A stretch of 64,000 bases of DNA from Anastatus disparis (lineage: Eukaryota; Arthropoda; Insecta; Hymenoptera; Eupelmidae). Below the pieces are notes generated by a model, which had not been told where the DNA came from, did no database searches, and worked only from the letters and a program-made list of their open reading frames with translations. The position numbers and the translations under genes are program-made. Shown here piece after piece: positions 22,297-33,745 of the stretch; position 1 is the stretch's first letter; each line of letters starts with the position of its first letter. Where the stretch lies: contig JAFFSR010000292.1 of the NCBI GenBank assembly GCA_017163975.1, positions 69,501-133,500 on the forward strand. The letters run 5' to 3'.

Positions 22297-23044
22297 CACA
22301 CTGAAAAACTTTCGGCTTGCAAGATGCCCTTCTCTCTGAGTATGCCAGCGCCACGCAATCAGTGCGGATAGTGTGCTGAATACGAATTGTCTATGCTCCG
22401 ATCATCTAAGAGAGCGCGGTGGCGTAATGGATAGAGCTCTTGCCTTCAACGCGGAGGGCATGGGTTCAAATCCTGGCCAGGTACCTCTAACTTTTTTCAA
22501 AAGAAAATTTGTGTATGTGCCATTTATATCGCGACTCTTAAAAAATCCGACCTCATTGAGTATTGGTTGATTGTTGGTCACAAAAGTGGGTTGCCATCCA
22601 TCGGTAGTCAAAGTTTTCGGTATGGTGGGTCTGACAGTCTAGCCTGATGTAATGTGTTAAACGGTTCCGGGCTGGACTTCACCATGGAAAAAGGTTAATC
22701 ATATAGAGGACAATATCCTTTATATATTAATCTTTTTTCTTTAAAAAAAAAAAAAAAAAAAAATGCTCCGATCATCTGGGCATAACGCTGCATGAACAAA
22801 CCTGCGCGTCACATGTGCCGTATCGGCGCAAGAGAAACTCGAATCTGAGTAACTGTTACTCCGATTGCGCGTATAACTCGAGACTTGACGAATCGGTGCT
22901 TCACATAACCTTCATATATACAGGTAGCGCCAAGAGTCTTTCTGTGTAATGCTCCGATGGCGCGTATAACTGACGATACCACGAATCGGCGCTGCACATA
23001 AACTTTGAGTATAGAGGGTGCGCCGAAAGTTTTTCAATGCAGTG
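22297..23044. mobile_element. Tc1/mariner-like non-autonomous element with internal tandem repeat
   Basis: The left end CACACTGAAAAACTTTCGGC matches the inverted right end CACTGCATTGAAAAACTTTC, and TA lies outside both. Inside, a ~95-bp unit starting with CTCCGATKGCGCGTATAACT occurs twice in tandem (about 22857-22950 and 22953-23044). A partial third start lies at the SINE target. The SINE at 22408-22762 interrupts it. Confidence 0.75.
22408..22762 (+). mobile_element. tRNA-derived SINE with A-tail and 15-bp duplication
   Basis: Identical 15-mers ATGCTCCGATCATCT flank it (22393-22407 and 22763-22777). The head is tRNA-like with A-box TGGCGTAATGG (22420-22430) and B-box GGTTCAAATCC (22463-22473). 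The A-box region most resembles tRNA-Arg. A unique body of ~260 bp follows and ends in a run of about 20 A. SINEs of this type are transcribed by RNA polymerase III and moved by LINE enzymes. Confidence 0.93.
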
Positions 23045-23208
23045 TAACGTATGAAAGGAAGAGATAGTATTATTGTATTATCATTATTATACGATTTAAG
23101 TGAATATTTGAAATTACATTTTTTAAATTTTTCTGTTTTGATTTATCATTCATGAAATGTTGTGCAATAATGGGCTACTTAAGTCACATGTATCGTAATA
23201 TACTATTT

Positions 23209-23425
23209 CGTCAAACCCTGGCCGAAAGTAACACTTCGCCCTGGCTCGGAAAAAAGGAAGTGGTATTTTCAGTCTGGTTATGGTGAAAAATAGCGTCACA
23301 CCACGGGAGGTAAAATGACGACCCCATAGCACATGTACCCCATGCACAATTGCCACACGAACCGGAGGCAAGGGTGGCAATTTATATGTGCTATGGACTT
23401 GCCAGTTCTCTACCTTTCTTGTTGT
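23209..23425. mobile_element. 217-bp insert between 14-bp direct repeats
   Basis: GTAATATACTATTT occurs at 23195-23208 and 23426-23439. The DNA between holds a hairpin (CCATAGCACAT with ATGTGCTATGG, about 23324-23397), has no A-tail and does not code. The repeats look like a target-site duplication, but length and structure do not name a family. Confidence 0.55.
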
Positions 23426-23439
23426 GTAATATACTATTT

Positions 23440-25085
23440 AACAGTTTTTTTCGATATCTGAATACATATTACATTTAGAATTATGGTATATAAATTTTTT
23501 ACACAATTTGATAAATCTTCAAACTCTTAATAAATTATGACACTTTAAAATTATTGAGAAAAAAAGTCAAAATTTATCATGTTTACTTTTTTATATTGAT
23601 TTAATTTATAAACTTCTCATCTTTTACAGATTACATTTAAATTAAAGTTAATGATTTAGAACAAATATAAAACGTTGTTTATGCGTTACGGTTCTATGCG
23701 TACTCTATTCGTTTCTGACTTCCCTCTGAGACAAAGAGCATCGAATCACGCCCGTAGACTTGCCTTTGAGTATACGTGTAATCAAAACAAATAATAACTT
23801 TATATCAAACTTAATATTATGTTATCATGATCAAAAGTTATAATTATTTATTTTTATTTCCTTCTGTCTTATTCTATATGATGTTAGAATATTATGAAGA
23901 TTTTGTAAATTAATAAAGTACCAATTTGAAAATTAATAAACATGTTTAAAATTTTTATTAGCACCCAAGTTCTTCGTTTAGAAGAATATGCTTATTTAAA
24001 AAATAGTTGAAAAAAATATTTTTTTTTCAGATAATAGAATATTGTTGATGTTTTGATTGATATAAAAATTGTAGTTAAAAAATAATTACTAAAATTAAAG
24101 TATTTTTTGACAATTTAATAATTTATACACTTCCTTTAAGTATTTGTCTGTTCATTTATTGCAATTACATATTTTCTTAACAGTTTCGACTAATTAATAC
24201 AAATTTTGGTGCGTCATAGTATGTCGATAATATGTCTTTTATAATGAAAAAATTTTCAAATCATTAAAATCATTAGATATAATTGATTGCAAGATCAATT
24301 CTAAACATCATCCTGTATTAAAAAAAGAAAGAAAAAAGAAAGAAGTAGACATTAGATAAAACTAAAATATCATGACACTGAATATCACACGACCTTCACC
24401 GTCACCTACAAACGATGAAAGAGAGAAGAAAAAGGCATGAATTCGGAAATAAAGCGGAAAGTTCAATGTTCTTTTCTCGGTCATATTACTACATTCTTTC
24501 TTTTTTTCTTTCCGTAACCGATAGTGTAATCATTATTGAAAAGAACACTGTTTATTTACATGAGAAGAAGACTTGCGAGAGAAGAAAGAAGAAAGGTCGA
24601 CAAGATTATTCTTCTGTTTATACTCAATGTTCTTGCAACCCTGAGACTTTTAAAGTTACATATGTTTACTGGGATGATAAGCTTAGTGTTCACTTTGTGA
24701 AATACCTGAGGTTCAGTTGGTTCTCATCAGTCGTATGAGCCGCGTTAGAAGATTTTCTTATATATTGTTCGCTTGACTAATCCTATTCGTAAAGAAAAGC
24801 TTGCTTCAAACTCTTCTAATAATAATTTTTTTTTTTTAAATAGTGATTTAAAAAGGATTTTTAGTGCTCATTTTGAAATATATTAAATATACCATTAAGG
24901 TAAAAGTTTGTGATTGTTAATTAAAATTTACTAAATTAATATCGACTAAAGATTAATTTTTTTTATCAATATAATATCTATTTTATTATAATATCAATAA
25001 AATAATCTCTTACTTTAATTTTGAAAATTTTTTCAATGAAAATAAATTAATAAATTGAGAAATTTTACGTAATTTACATTTATTT
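23440..25085. other. AT-rich DNA, no gene supported
   Basis: An open frame at 24415-24738 (107 codons, plus strand) matches no family I know and has transposon-gap composition, so I do not call it a gene. Purine runs occur at 24320-24345. Confidence 0.4.
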
Positions 25086-25475
25086 TAAGAGGACGCTGGA
25101 TCCCGCTATCCTTTTCTAAATTGAAAAATGTAGGTTTTTAGAAAAACTAGTGATTATTGATAGAAATTAAGAGTTGTCCGCAACTTGTATAGTAAAAAGC
25201 AATATTTTCTCTGATAAGAGCAAATTAATTTTGTTGCTTTTTTTTCAAGCAAAGTTTGACATACTTAAACATCATATTCTCTAGTCTGAATTTATGATTT
25301 TTTGAATATGTCAAACTTTACTTGAAAACAAAGCAACAAAATTAATTTACTCTCATCAGACAAAATATTGTTTTTTACTATACAAGTTGCGGACAACCCT
25401 TATAATTTCTATTAATAATCACTAGTTTTACCAAAAATCTACATTTTTTATTTAAAAAAGGATAGAGTAGAAAAT
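25086..25475. mobile_element. 390-bp fold-back MITE, family A
   Basis: The arms pair from about CTATCCTTTTCTAAATTGAA on the left to TTTAAAAAAGGATAGAG on the right. They share GTTGTCCGCAACTTGTATAG and ACAAAGCAACAAAATTAATT type words. The same arm sequence, diverged, forms the outer arms of the element at 26877-28300. Confidence 0.8.
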
Positions 25476-25566
25476 TTAAAATTTCATAATTTTTTATATT
25501 TATTATAAAAACCAGATTCAGTTAAAAAATTATTCATTTATATATGATTCCAAAGAACAACATTAA

Positions 25567-25940
25567 GGGGATGTAAAATGGACACTACACCTGTACTCAT
25601 AAATATTCACTATCTTTACATTTTATTGCAAAATTTTCAATAAAAAAATGCATCAGCTTATAGTTTGTACTATGAAGATTATTCGGTCAAATTTTTAAAT
25701 AAATTCATTCATTAGTTATTGAAAATTTTGGGTTCCAAAATTATTTATTAACATTTTTCAATTTTGTACGGGAATCCAAATATCTTGAAAACTAATTAAT
25801 GAATTTATTTGAAAATTTATCTAAATAATCATTATGGTACATACTACAAGCTAATGCATTTCTTTTCTGGGAATTCAGCAATAAAATGGAAAGGAAGCTA
25901 ATATCTATAAGTACAGGTGTAGTGTCCGTTTTACATCTCC
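25567..25940. mobile_element. 374-bp MITE with TTAA duplication
   Basis: Ends are GGGGATGTAAAATGGACAC and GTGTCCGTTTTACATCTCC, flanked by TTAA (25563-25566 and 25941-25944). A TTAA target is characteristic of piggyBac and a few other superfamilies. The arms pair over about 170 bp each. Confidence 0.85.
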
Positions 25941-25944
25941 TTAA

Positions 25945-26876
25945 TCACAAAAAATCTTTAGGATAGATGCAATGTCAAATTTTGTAAAGCAATGTTTGAC
26001 AATAGTTACATATATTGTTTTGTTTGCATTCAATGGAATATGGCTTAGCCTTATTATTCTGGAGTTTCAATTAGGCACGCAATATTTGCAATTACGTAAG
26101 AAATCTGATGCGGCACTATAAGATAAATTTTTGTTGTTACAAATTTTTAAACGTAATTAAAATTAAAGTTACTTAAATTTCCATAAAAAATCTGTCATAA
26201 ATTATTAATATTGTGAAATTGCATTGTATTTAATCTAAAATATATGATTTGCAATAATTGTACACTATATTGAAAAAACTAAACTTTAAAATTTCGTCAA
26301 TTTATATTAAATGTATTTTATGAAATTTGTAATTTTTTCTCATCCTTATACATTATACTTGTGTATTAAGTAAATCTTCACATTCTTCATTAGTAACACT
26401 GTAATTTTTTTCTGCATCAAGATATAAAATTGTAATTGTGTTCTGTGATTGGATGATATCAATAAAATAAATTTATTTTAAAAACAAATTTTACTGAAAT
26501 TAGGAATTTTTTAATTTCTTAACAGTATAATGAAAATGAAAAAAAATCAATTTTCTCACTCAATCAGCCTTTATACTGTTACATTCACTCAATCCATTCG
26601 TCAGTAGGTTTAAACATTAATTTTTCAATAATTTTAATTTTGTGTGTCAACATGACATATAATATAAAATTGAATATCTTGGATTTTTTAACCAAAATTT
26701 CCAGGATAAATTTTTTTTAAAAAAAACATGGTTTTGAACATTTTTTATTTAAAAAACTATTTATCTAAAAAATATGTTGTATGAATTAAAATATTTGTAT
26801 TTATATTATACATAAATACAAAATTTTTATATTTTAATTTCATCTAAAATAAACATTTTTACAATTAATTGTAAAT
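25945..26876. other. AT-rich DNA, no gene seen
   Basis: No coding or repeat structure that I can support beyond low-complexity A/T. Confidence 0.4.
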
Positions 26877-28300
26877 TAAGAGGAGATCACATATCTCTGT
26901 CCTTTTCTAATTAAAGAATTCATTTTTTGCAATAACTAATAATTTTAACAAAAAATAATGAGAAAGCCGCATCTTATATTACAAAAAGAGAAATTTTCTT
27001 TGATGAGAAATAATTAATTTTATTGTTTCGTTTGCAAGAAAACCTTGAAAAACCAAATTGTTTATCTTACCCTACTGAAAAAAACCAAGTGATTAATCAC
27101 TTGATTAATCACATGATTTTTCACTTAATTAATCACATGATTTTTCACCTGATAAATCACCTAATTTTATGACATGATTTTATAGGTGATTAATCACGTG
27201 AAAAATCATGTGATTAATCATATGAAAAATCATGTGCGAAAAATCATGTGATTAATCAAGTGAAAAATCATGTGATTAATCATATGAAAAATCATGTGAT
27301 TAATCAAGTGAAATATCAAGTGATTAGTCAGATGAAAAATCAGGAGATGAATGAAATAGAAAATCAAGTGTCTAATTAGGTGATTAATCACTTAATTAAT
27401 CATGTGTTTATACAGTTAATAAACTAATTAGTCATGTCATTAATCGGGTAACCTACCTACATTTTTTTTGTGTTGCTGAAAATATTTGTAATGTAATAAT
27501 TTTATTTTTCAACTTTATTTGATGTCGCTGTATTTATAATATCATTGCGATGATAATTAACGATGAAGGTCGTTAATTATCATCGCAATGATATCATAAA
27601 TACAGTGACATCAAATAAAGTTGAAAAATAAAATTATTACATTACAAATATTTTCAGCAACACAAAAAAAATGTAGGTAGGTTACCCGATTAATGACATG
27701 ACTAATTAGTTTATTAACTGTGTAAACACATGATTAATTAAGTGATTAATCACCTAATTAGACACTTGATTTTCTATTTCATTCATCTCCTGATTTTTCA
27801 TCTGACTAATCACTTGATATTTCACTTGATTTTTCACTTGGTTTTTCACTTGATTAATCACATGATTTTTCACTTGATTAATCACATGATTTTTCACTTG
27901 ATTAATCACATGATTTTTCATATGATTAATCACATGATTTTTCACACATGATTTTTCATATGATTAATTACATGATTTTTCACGTGATTAATCACCTATA
28001 AAATCATGTCATAAAATCAGGTGATTTATCAGGTGAAAAATCATGTGATTAATCAAGTGAATAATTATGTGATTAATCAAGTGATTAATCACTTGGTTTT
28101 TTTCAGTAGGGTAATCTCTACGCTTTAAGTTTTTTAAGATTTTCTTGAAAACAAAGCGATAAAATTAATTCTTTCTCATCGAAGAAAATTTTGTTTTTTG
28201 TGATACGAGATGCGGCTTTCTCTTTATTTTTTCCTTAGAAATTATTAGTTTTTGTAAAAACATCAATTCTTTGATTAGAAAAGGACAAAAATATTTGACT
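26877..28300. mobile_element. Fold-back MITE, family A, split by a nested fold-back
   Basis: The outer arms (about 26877-27067 and 28114-28300) are inverted copies of each other and homologous to the element at 25086-25475; GCCGCATCTTATATT here corresponds to CCGCAACTTGTATAG there. The 1,042-bp palindrome at 27070-28111 sits at its centre between TA dinucleotides. Confidence 0.8.
27070..28111. mobile_element. 1,042-bp near-perfect palindrome with 12-bp words (ATGATTTTTCAC/TTGATTAATCAC)
   Basis: Termini are CCCTACTGAAAAAAACCAAG and its complement, flanked by TA. The arms consist of alternating 12-bp words TGATTAATCACA and TGATTTTTCACT for about 300 bp. A ~400-bp core follows that is itself almost perfectly palindromic around 27570. 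Open frames across it are translations of the repeat (HLINHMIF) and are not genes. Confidence 0.92.
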
Positions 28301-28785
28301 TACTATTAACCGAATTTCAAAATAGCAAAGTGTTCTGTTACACAACATAATCAATACTTTATGTTCAGATTACATGTATATGACATTAGAATTATTGTCT
28401 CTTTGTGATTGTATATAAATCACTGTCTCGTTCTCAGATATTTAGTCCGTCTGATACGTTATTTGTTTTTCTTTCATATCTTTTTCTATTATTTTTTTGT
28501 GAAATTCAAGGTGTTTTATTTATGTTTACAAATATTAATACTCATTCTTAATTTTCCGTTGATTGTAATTGATCTTAGAAAAGATAAAAAATAATAAATA
28601 CATAACTTATTGTAAAATCAAAATACTGTTTATAAAATCTGTAATTACCCTATATCAAGTTTTGATAACAGTAAATTAAAAAAAAAATTCTTATATATAT
28701 ATAAACTGTTACCATGTATTAAATAATATTTAATAATATTTAATGCATGGTAGATATTTGATTTGTTTTATTAAGCCTACGATTA
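28301..28785. other. AT-rich spacer
   Basis: Contains a short palindrome, ACCATGTATTAAATAATATT with its complement, at about 28710-28752. No gene. Confidence 0.4.
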
Positions 28786-28789
28786 GTAG

Positions 28790-30284
28790 TTAGTCGAGGC
28801 GAAATTTGCGGGTGAGCAAAAAAAATTTTCGAAGGGAAAATTTTTTCGGGATGACCTTTGTGAAGGGTCCTAGAATAAGGATCTGCAGTTTACCTGGCGA
28901 AAAAGTGGTCCCAATTTGTTTAAATCAATTTTATTTAAACAAATTCAAAAAGTTGTTTATTTTGATTCGGACAAAGTATTTTTAGATTAATTGAGTGATT
29001 CTAAACAGAAAAGTATTTCTATGGTTTTTTTCTAAAGTTGACGGTTTTCGAGTTATTAACAAATAAAGATGTTAAAAATCACTAAAATGCCCATTTTCAA
29101 AGCTCTGAAACGATACTAAAATTTGAATTTTTTTAGGTTGGCAAAGTTTTAAAGTAAAATTTAGATACTCTTTAACAGAATCCCGAAGAGTAATTTCAAA
29201 TCACTTTATTTTTAAGTGTTATTTTTCAATTGTTAATTAAGCGCGTATACGCGGTATCTTTGGGTCCAAGCGCATACAGCTGAGTATGTCGTCGGCTAAA
29301 GTTCATGTCTTAACTCGCGCAGAGCGCATCGCTAATTTTTAAGTTGTTCTACGTTTCGGAAGATAATTTATAAGGGACTTATGGTTCAAAATATACTTTA
29401 GTTAAAAATTTGTTAGTTAATTGTATTTTTATAATTTACTACATATAATATACGTATTAAAAAATATACGAATATTTAATCAAGAAAATATTAGAATTTT
29501 GCGAATATATTTGTTTTACTCAAACTTTTATTTATAAATATTTTTAAAATTAACAATATTTTTAAAATTAACAATATTTTTAAAATTAACAATATTTTTA
29601 GAATTAACAATATTTTTAAAATTAACAATATTTTTACACAGATCTAAATCACAACCACATAACGGTTCACAATTCACATTATTTTTTTTATATGAACATG
29701 CTTTGGTATTACACTTTTTTTGGTATTTACATTGCTTTACTAGCTCCTTAGCATATGAAGTCTTTGCCGCGCGAGTTAAGACATGAACTTTAGCAGACGA
29801 CATATTCAGCTGTATGCGCTTGGACCCAAAGATACTGCGTATACGCACTTGATTAACAATTGAAAAATAACACTTAAAAATAAAGTGATTTGAAATTACT
29901 CTTCGGGATTCTATTAAAGAGTATCTAAATTTTACTTTAAAACTTTACCAACCTAAAAAAATTCAAATTTTAGTATCGTTTCAGAGCTTTTAGTGATTTT
30001 TAACATCTTTATTTGTTAATAACTCGAAAACCGTCAACTTTAGAAAAAACCATAGAAATACTTTTCTGTTAAGAATCACTCAATTAATCTAAAAATACTT
30101 TGTCCGAATCAAAATAAACAACTTTTTGAATTTGTTTAAATAAAATTGATTTAAACAAATTGGGACCACTTTTTCGCCAGGTAAACTGCAGATCCTTATT
30201 CTAGGACCCTTCACAAAGGTCATCCCGTAAAAATTTTCCCTTCGAAAATTTTTTTTGCTCACCCGCAAATTTTGCCTCGACTAA
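28790..30284. mobile_element. 1.5-kb fold-back element with ~520-bp arms
   Basis: Termini are TTAGTCGAGGC and GCCTCGACTAA, flanked by GTAG on both sides. The arms (28790-29315 and 29765-30284) are very similar and include AAGGGTCCTAGAATAAGGAT and ACCTGGCGAAAAAGTGG. The central ~450 bp is unpaired and keeps a short Cys-rich coding remnant. Confidence 0.88.
29528..29848 (-). pseudogene. Cys-rich (CXC-like) transposon protein remnant
   Basis: The frame begins in the right arm and enters the element centre. There it shows CKYQKKCNTKACSYKKNN, VNCEPLCGC and DLDLCKN, a spacing like the tesmin/TSO1-type CXC regions found at the C-termini of some DNA-transposon proteins. It then runs into six copies of an 18-bp repeat that translate as FKNIVN. 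It is probably the last coding trace of the autonomous parent of this fold-back; the family is unproven. Confidence 0.45.
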
Positions 30285-30288
30285 GTAG

Positions 30289-30698
30289 GAAGTATAATCA
30301 TTCTACGCAGACTTTTTTACAATTCTTATATTAAAGATCTGATGTGTTTTTATAAAACTATGTTTCATTAAACCGGTTTCATATGTAATACTAATCATGA
30401 ATAATTAAGTTAGTAAATAAAAAAAAAATCCATTATTAAAATATGCATATGTTATGCATCTTTTATACTAGATAACATTGAAAGTTTTTTTTTCTTTTTG
30501 AAAATTTAACATGATTTTGATTTTTGATATAATTTAGAAAAAGATAATTGGAATTCTAAAATCTAAATATTTAAAATAAATAATAGAAGAATGAAAAATC
30601 TAAAATAATTTTAGATGCGTGGCTTGTTATCCCGAATTCGAATTCCGGTGTCGTTTGATTGACCCACGCATCAGATAAAATATTCACAAAATTTTCAG
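30289..30698. other. Spacer with a small hairpin
   Basis: GATGCGTGG pairs with CCACGCATC at about 30613-30672 around a GC-richer loop. No gene. Confidence 0.5.
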
Positions 30699-31836
30699 AA
30701 TAGTATATTTAGATTCAAATGGCCCATTATTTAACGCCGTGAAATAATGGGACATTGAAGCCACGAGTATCTTATACTATTTTATAGCTCGAGTGATATA
30801 AATTCGCCATATTAAATCTGTACTAATAAAAAAAATAACAAACAAAAACTATGCATTTCACGAATGATAATTCAAAAAATAAAAACGAAAACTGTAAAAA
30901 AGCAAGTATTAGGCGTTTCGTAAATGATAAATTAAAAAAAAGAATGCGATAACTATATATGGCCAAAACTAAACACTCCGTGAATGAGGAATCGAAAAAG
31001 ATTAAAAAAAATTATAATTTTAAAAATATACTTAAAATGTGTAATAATAATTAATTTTAATCAATATAGTTGATATTATGTGAAATCGTTTGTTGAAATC
31101 ATCTTTTATAAAGTCATAAATTTAAATTTTGTTTCAGGTATATATTAGCGTCATAGGAGCGGTGAGGAGGTAACTTATGTATAGTATAGCAATAGCAATC
31201 GTGCGTAGTAATAGGGGATTCCCCGGAGCATTTTATAATACAACGTCGAAATGAATATACCTCTTCGCTTTGCATGTTACGCTACGATCAATTTTAGTTT
31301 TACTAAACATGTTACCTCCTCACCCCTCCTACGACGCTAATTCATACGTGAAACAAAATTTCAATTTATGACTTCATAGAAGATGATTTCAACAAACAAT
31401 TTCACATAATATCAATAATATTGATAAAAATTAATAATTATTACACATTTTGAGTATATTTTTGAAATTATATTCTTTTTTTTCTTTTTCGATCTATTAT
31501 TCATGGAGTGTTTAGTTTTAGTTTATTTATAGTTTTCTTTTCTTTTTTTCGATTTATCATTCACAGGATGCGTAGTGTTTGGTTTTTTATAGTTTTCGCT
31601 TTTATTTTTTGAATTATAATTCGTGGAGTGCATAGTTTTTGTTTATTACTGATTTTGAAGAGTACAGATTTAATTTGGCGGATTTATGTCCCACGTGCTA
31701 GAAAATAGTATACGATACTCGTGACCTTAGTGGAACTTTATTACACGGCCGGAGTTATCCCCGAGCGCAGCGAGGGCGATAACTCCGGCCGTGTAATAAA
31801 GTGCCACTTAGGTCACTTGTATCGTAATGTACTATT
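30699..31836. mobile_element. 1.14-kb fold-back element whose two tips are themselves hairpins
   Basis: The main arms (about 30780-31180 and 31310-31705) pair, with the landmark GTGAGGAGGTAAC and its complement. Each arm ends in its own hairpin. The left is CCCATTATTT with AAATAATGGG. The right (31706-31836) has a GC-rich ~25-bp stem, ACTTTATTACACGGCC and GGAGTTATC, around CCGAGCGCAGCGAGG. The boundary word AATAGTATA...TACTATT is shared by all tips. Confidence 0.75.
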
Positions 31837-33540
31837 CACATTCTCTTGAATTTAAAAATAAAATATTTAAAATTATTCTTCGGAAAGTTAAGTGAAAAAA
31901 ACACAAAAATGCATATTGATACAAAAATAATGCATTATAAAAGCGCATGTATGCGTTATTTTTATATTAAAAGATAAATTCGAAGAATCAATCGCTAAAA
32001 TTTTTTTACAACATGCATAAAATCAATTTTTAATATAACAATCATACATCGTTTATTTATAGACTAAATTAAATAAGCATTATTTTATTTCCATATAATT
32101 TTTAAATTTTTTGTTTTAAAAGTTAATCAATTATCAATTAAAAAAAATTTTTAAACGTGTATATAATTAAAATGTTTGCGCAAATGATGAATACAACGTC
32201 TAAATGCATATCATCTGATGGATCACTGCATAGATGATTAAATAAAGTATCTTGAAATACGCACACTGATAAATTGAAATATCTTAAACTAATTGTGTTG
32301 TTTGTATCATCATTCACATCAATTATTCCAATGACATTGAAAATTTTTAATAATTCTCAGTAATTTTTTTCTAAGGTCTCAGGAACTTAACGTTATTTGC
32401 AAAATAATTAATAATAAATCATCATTTGTGACTTTTATCATAATGAATTTCTTAAAAAAATAGTAATAATCAAAAATAAAATATTTAATGAAAAAATTAA
32501 CTAAAACTTTATACCAATAACTATTACAAACAAATTATCATCGTTAGATAAAATCTTTATAAATACATAATGCTCGTTAACTTCTACTTTCTCATAAAAA
32601 AAGCAACTAAGAAAACAATACAATCGTGTAAACCTTTAAAGTTATGTGTATAGAGTAGAACCGCGAAGGTGCAATATTGTATACATATATATAGTAAAAG
32701 GTGCAAGGGTCTAAACGATGCAGTCACCGCATGTTTAAAAATTTATTCAATTTATTTGTAACTAGACAGAGCCCTAATGTCCCGTTTAGTTGTTAAAAAT
32801 AGTCTAACTATTGCGTTTATATAGACAAATATTAGTAATATACGCAACAAGTGACGTACGAAGGGATAATATTGGCAGGGGTCAATGATTCTTTCGCGAG
32901 ATTCGAGCGCTTGCGCGCCCGAGATTTTCTGCTGCTCAAGCAAAGAACATTGAACCCTGCAAATATTTTCCCAACGTACGTTACATGTTGCGTAGATTGT
33001 TTTATGCTGTTGTAAGCAGTTAGAAAAACTATAAAATTATAAATATATAATTTAATACATTTTTCACATTTTTTCAATGTATATTTGATGAATTTATGAA
33101 ATGCGAAAGAAGCAATTTCGTAGAATTTAAAGAAGCGTGGAACAGACAGGGCCGTCTGCGCGCGTAAGCGCCACATGTTGCCGCGTGACGCTTTAATAAA
33201 CAAAGCAAGCGGTACTTACTGCATTGGGATACACAAATTTTTAATTCACAATTATTTTAATATTTTTCTTTGATTTACTAAATATGATAGATACATCTGT
33301 TTATAAAATCTTTTTTTTCTATTATATTTGTTTGTATTTGTAAATATGAATGTACAAATTTGTAACTAAAAAGTTTTAAAATTTTTTTATTTTCCTTATA
33401 ATTTTACAAGTTTTACGTTTATTCTATTTTTTTCATTGTATCACTTTCACTGTCATTATTTTTTTCACTATTAACTTTAAATTTCATAATTAATAAATCA
33501 TTATGAACCATTATTTATTTGATGTATTTTTTAAAAAATG
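31837..33540. other. Intergenic DNA, no gene supported
   Basis: A GC-richer patch at 32860-33215 yields minus-strand frames of 63 and 123 codons without recognisable domains or splice structure. The remainder is AT-rich. Confidence 0.4.
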
Positions 33541-33549
33541 TACCCTGCT

Positions 33550-33745
33550 ATAAAAAAACAGCTGATAAACCTGCTGATAAACAAGCTGATAAACGAGCTG
33601 ATAAATCAGCTGATATATTAGCTGATAAACAAGCTGATAAACGAGCTGATAAATCAGCTGATATATTAACTGATAAATCAGATGCTGATTCGTCCGCTAA
33701 TAGCAGCTGATATATCAGTTGATATATTAGCTGACTTATCAGCAG
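33550..33745 (+). repeat. 12-bp minisatellite in 48-bp higher-order units
   Basis: The word GCTGATAAANNA repeats about every 12 bp. Four variants (CAA, CGA, TCA, then GCTGATATATTA) form a 48-bp block that occurs twice before decaying. The open frame across it (ADKQADKRADKSADIL) is a translation of the repeat. Confidence 0.9.

Noticed and set aside
22408..22485. Functional tRNA gene
   Set aside because: Acceptor and anticodon arms do not pair properly and the unit continues into a body, an A-tail and a duplication, so it is a SINE head.
22809..22997. 62-codon minus frame with internal peptide repeat
   Set aside because: Produced by the ~95-bp tandem repeat of the MITE.
24415..24738. 107-codon plus frame
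   Set aside because: No recognisable domain, biased composition and no supporting splice or conservation signal.
27742..27951. Open frames on both strands (HLINHMIFH-type)
   Set aside because: They are translations of the 12-bp word array in the palindrome; both strands stay open because the word has no stop, not because it codes.
32752..33203. Overlapping minus frames in a GC patch
   Set aside because: Overlap in different frames, no domain, no gene structure.
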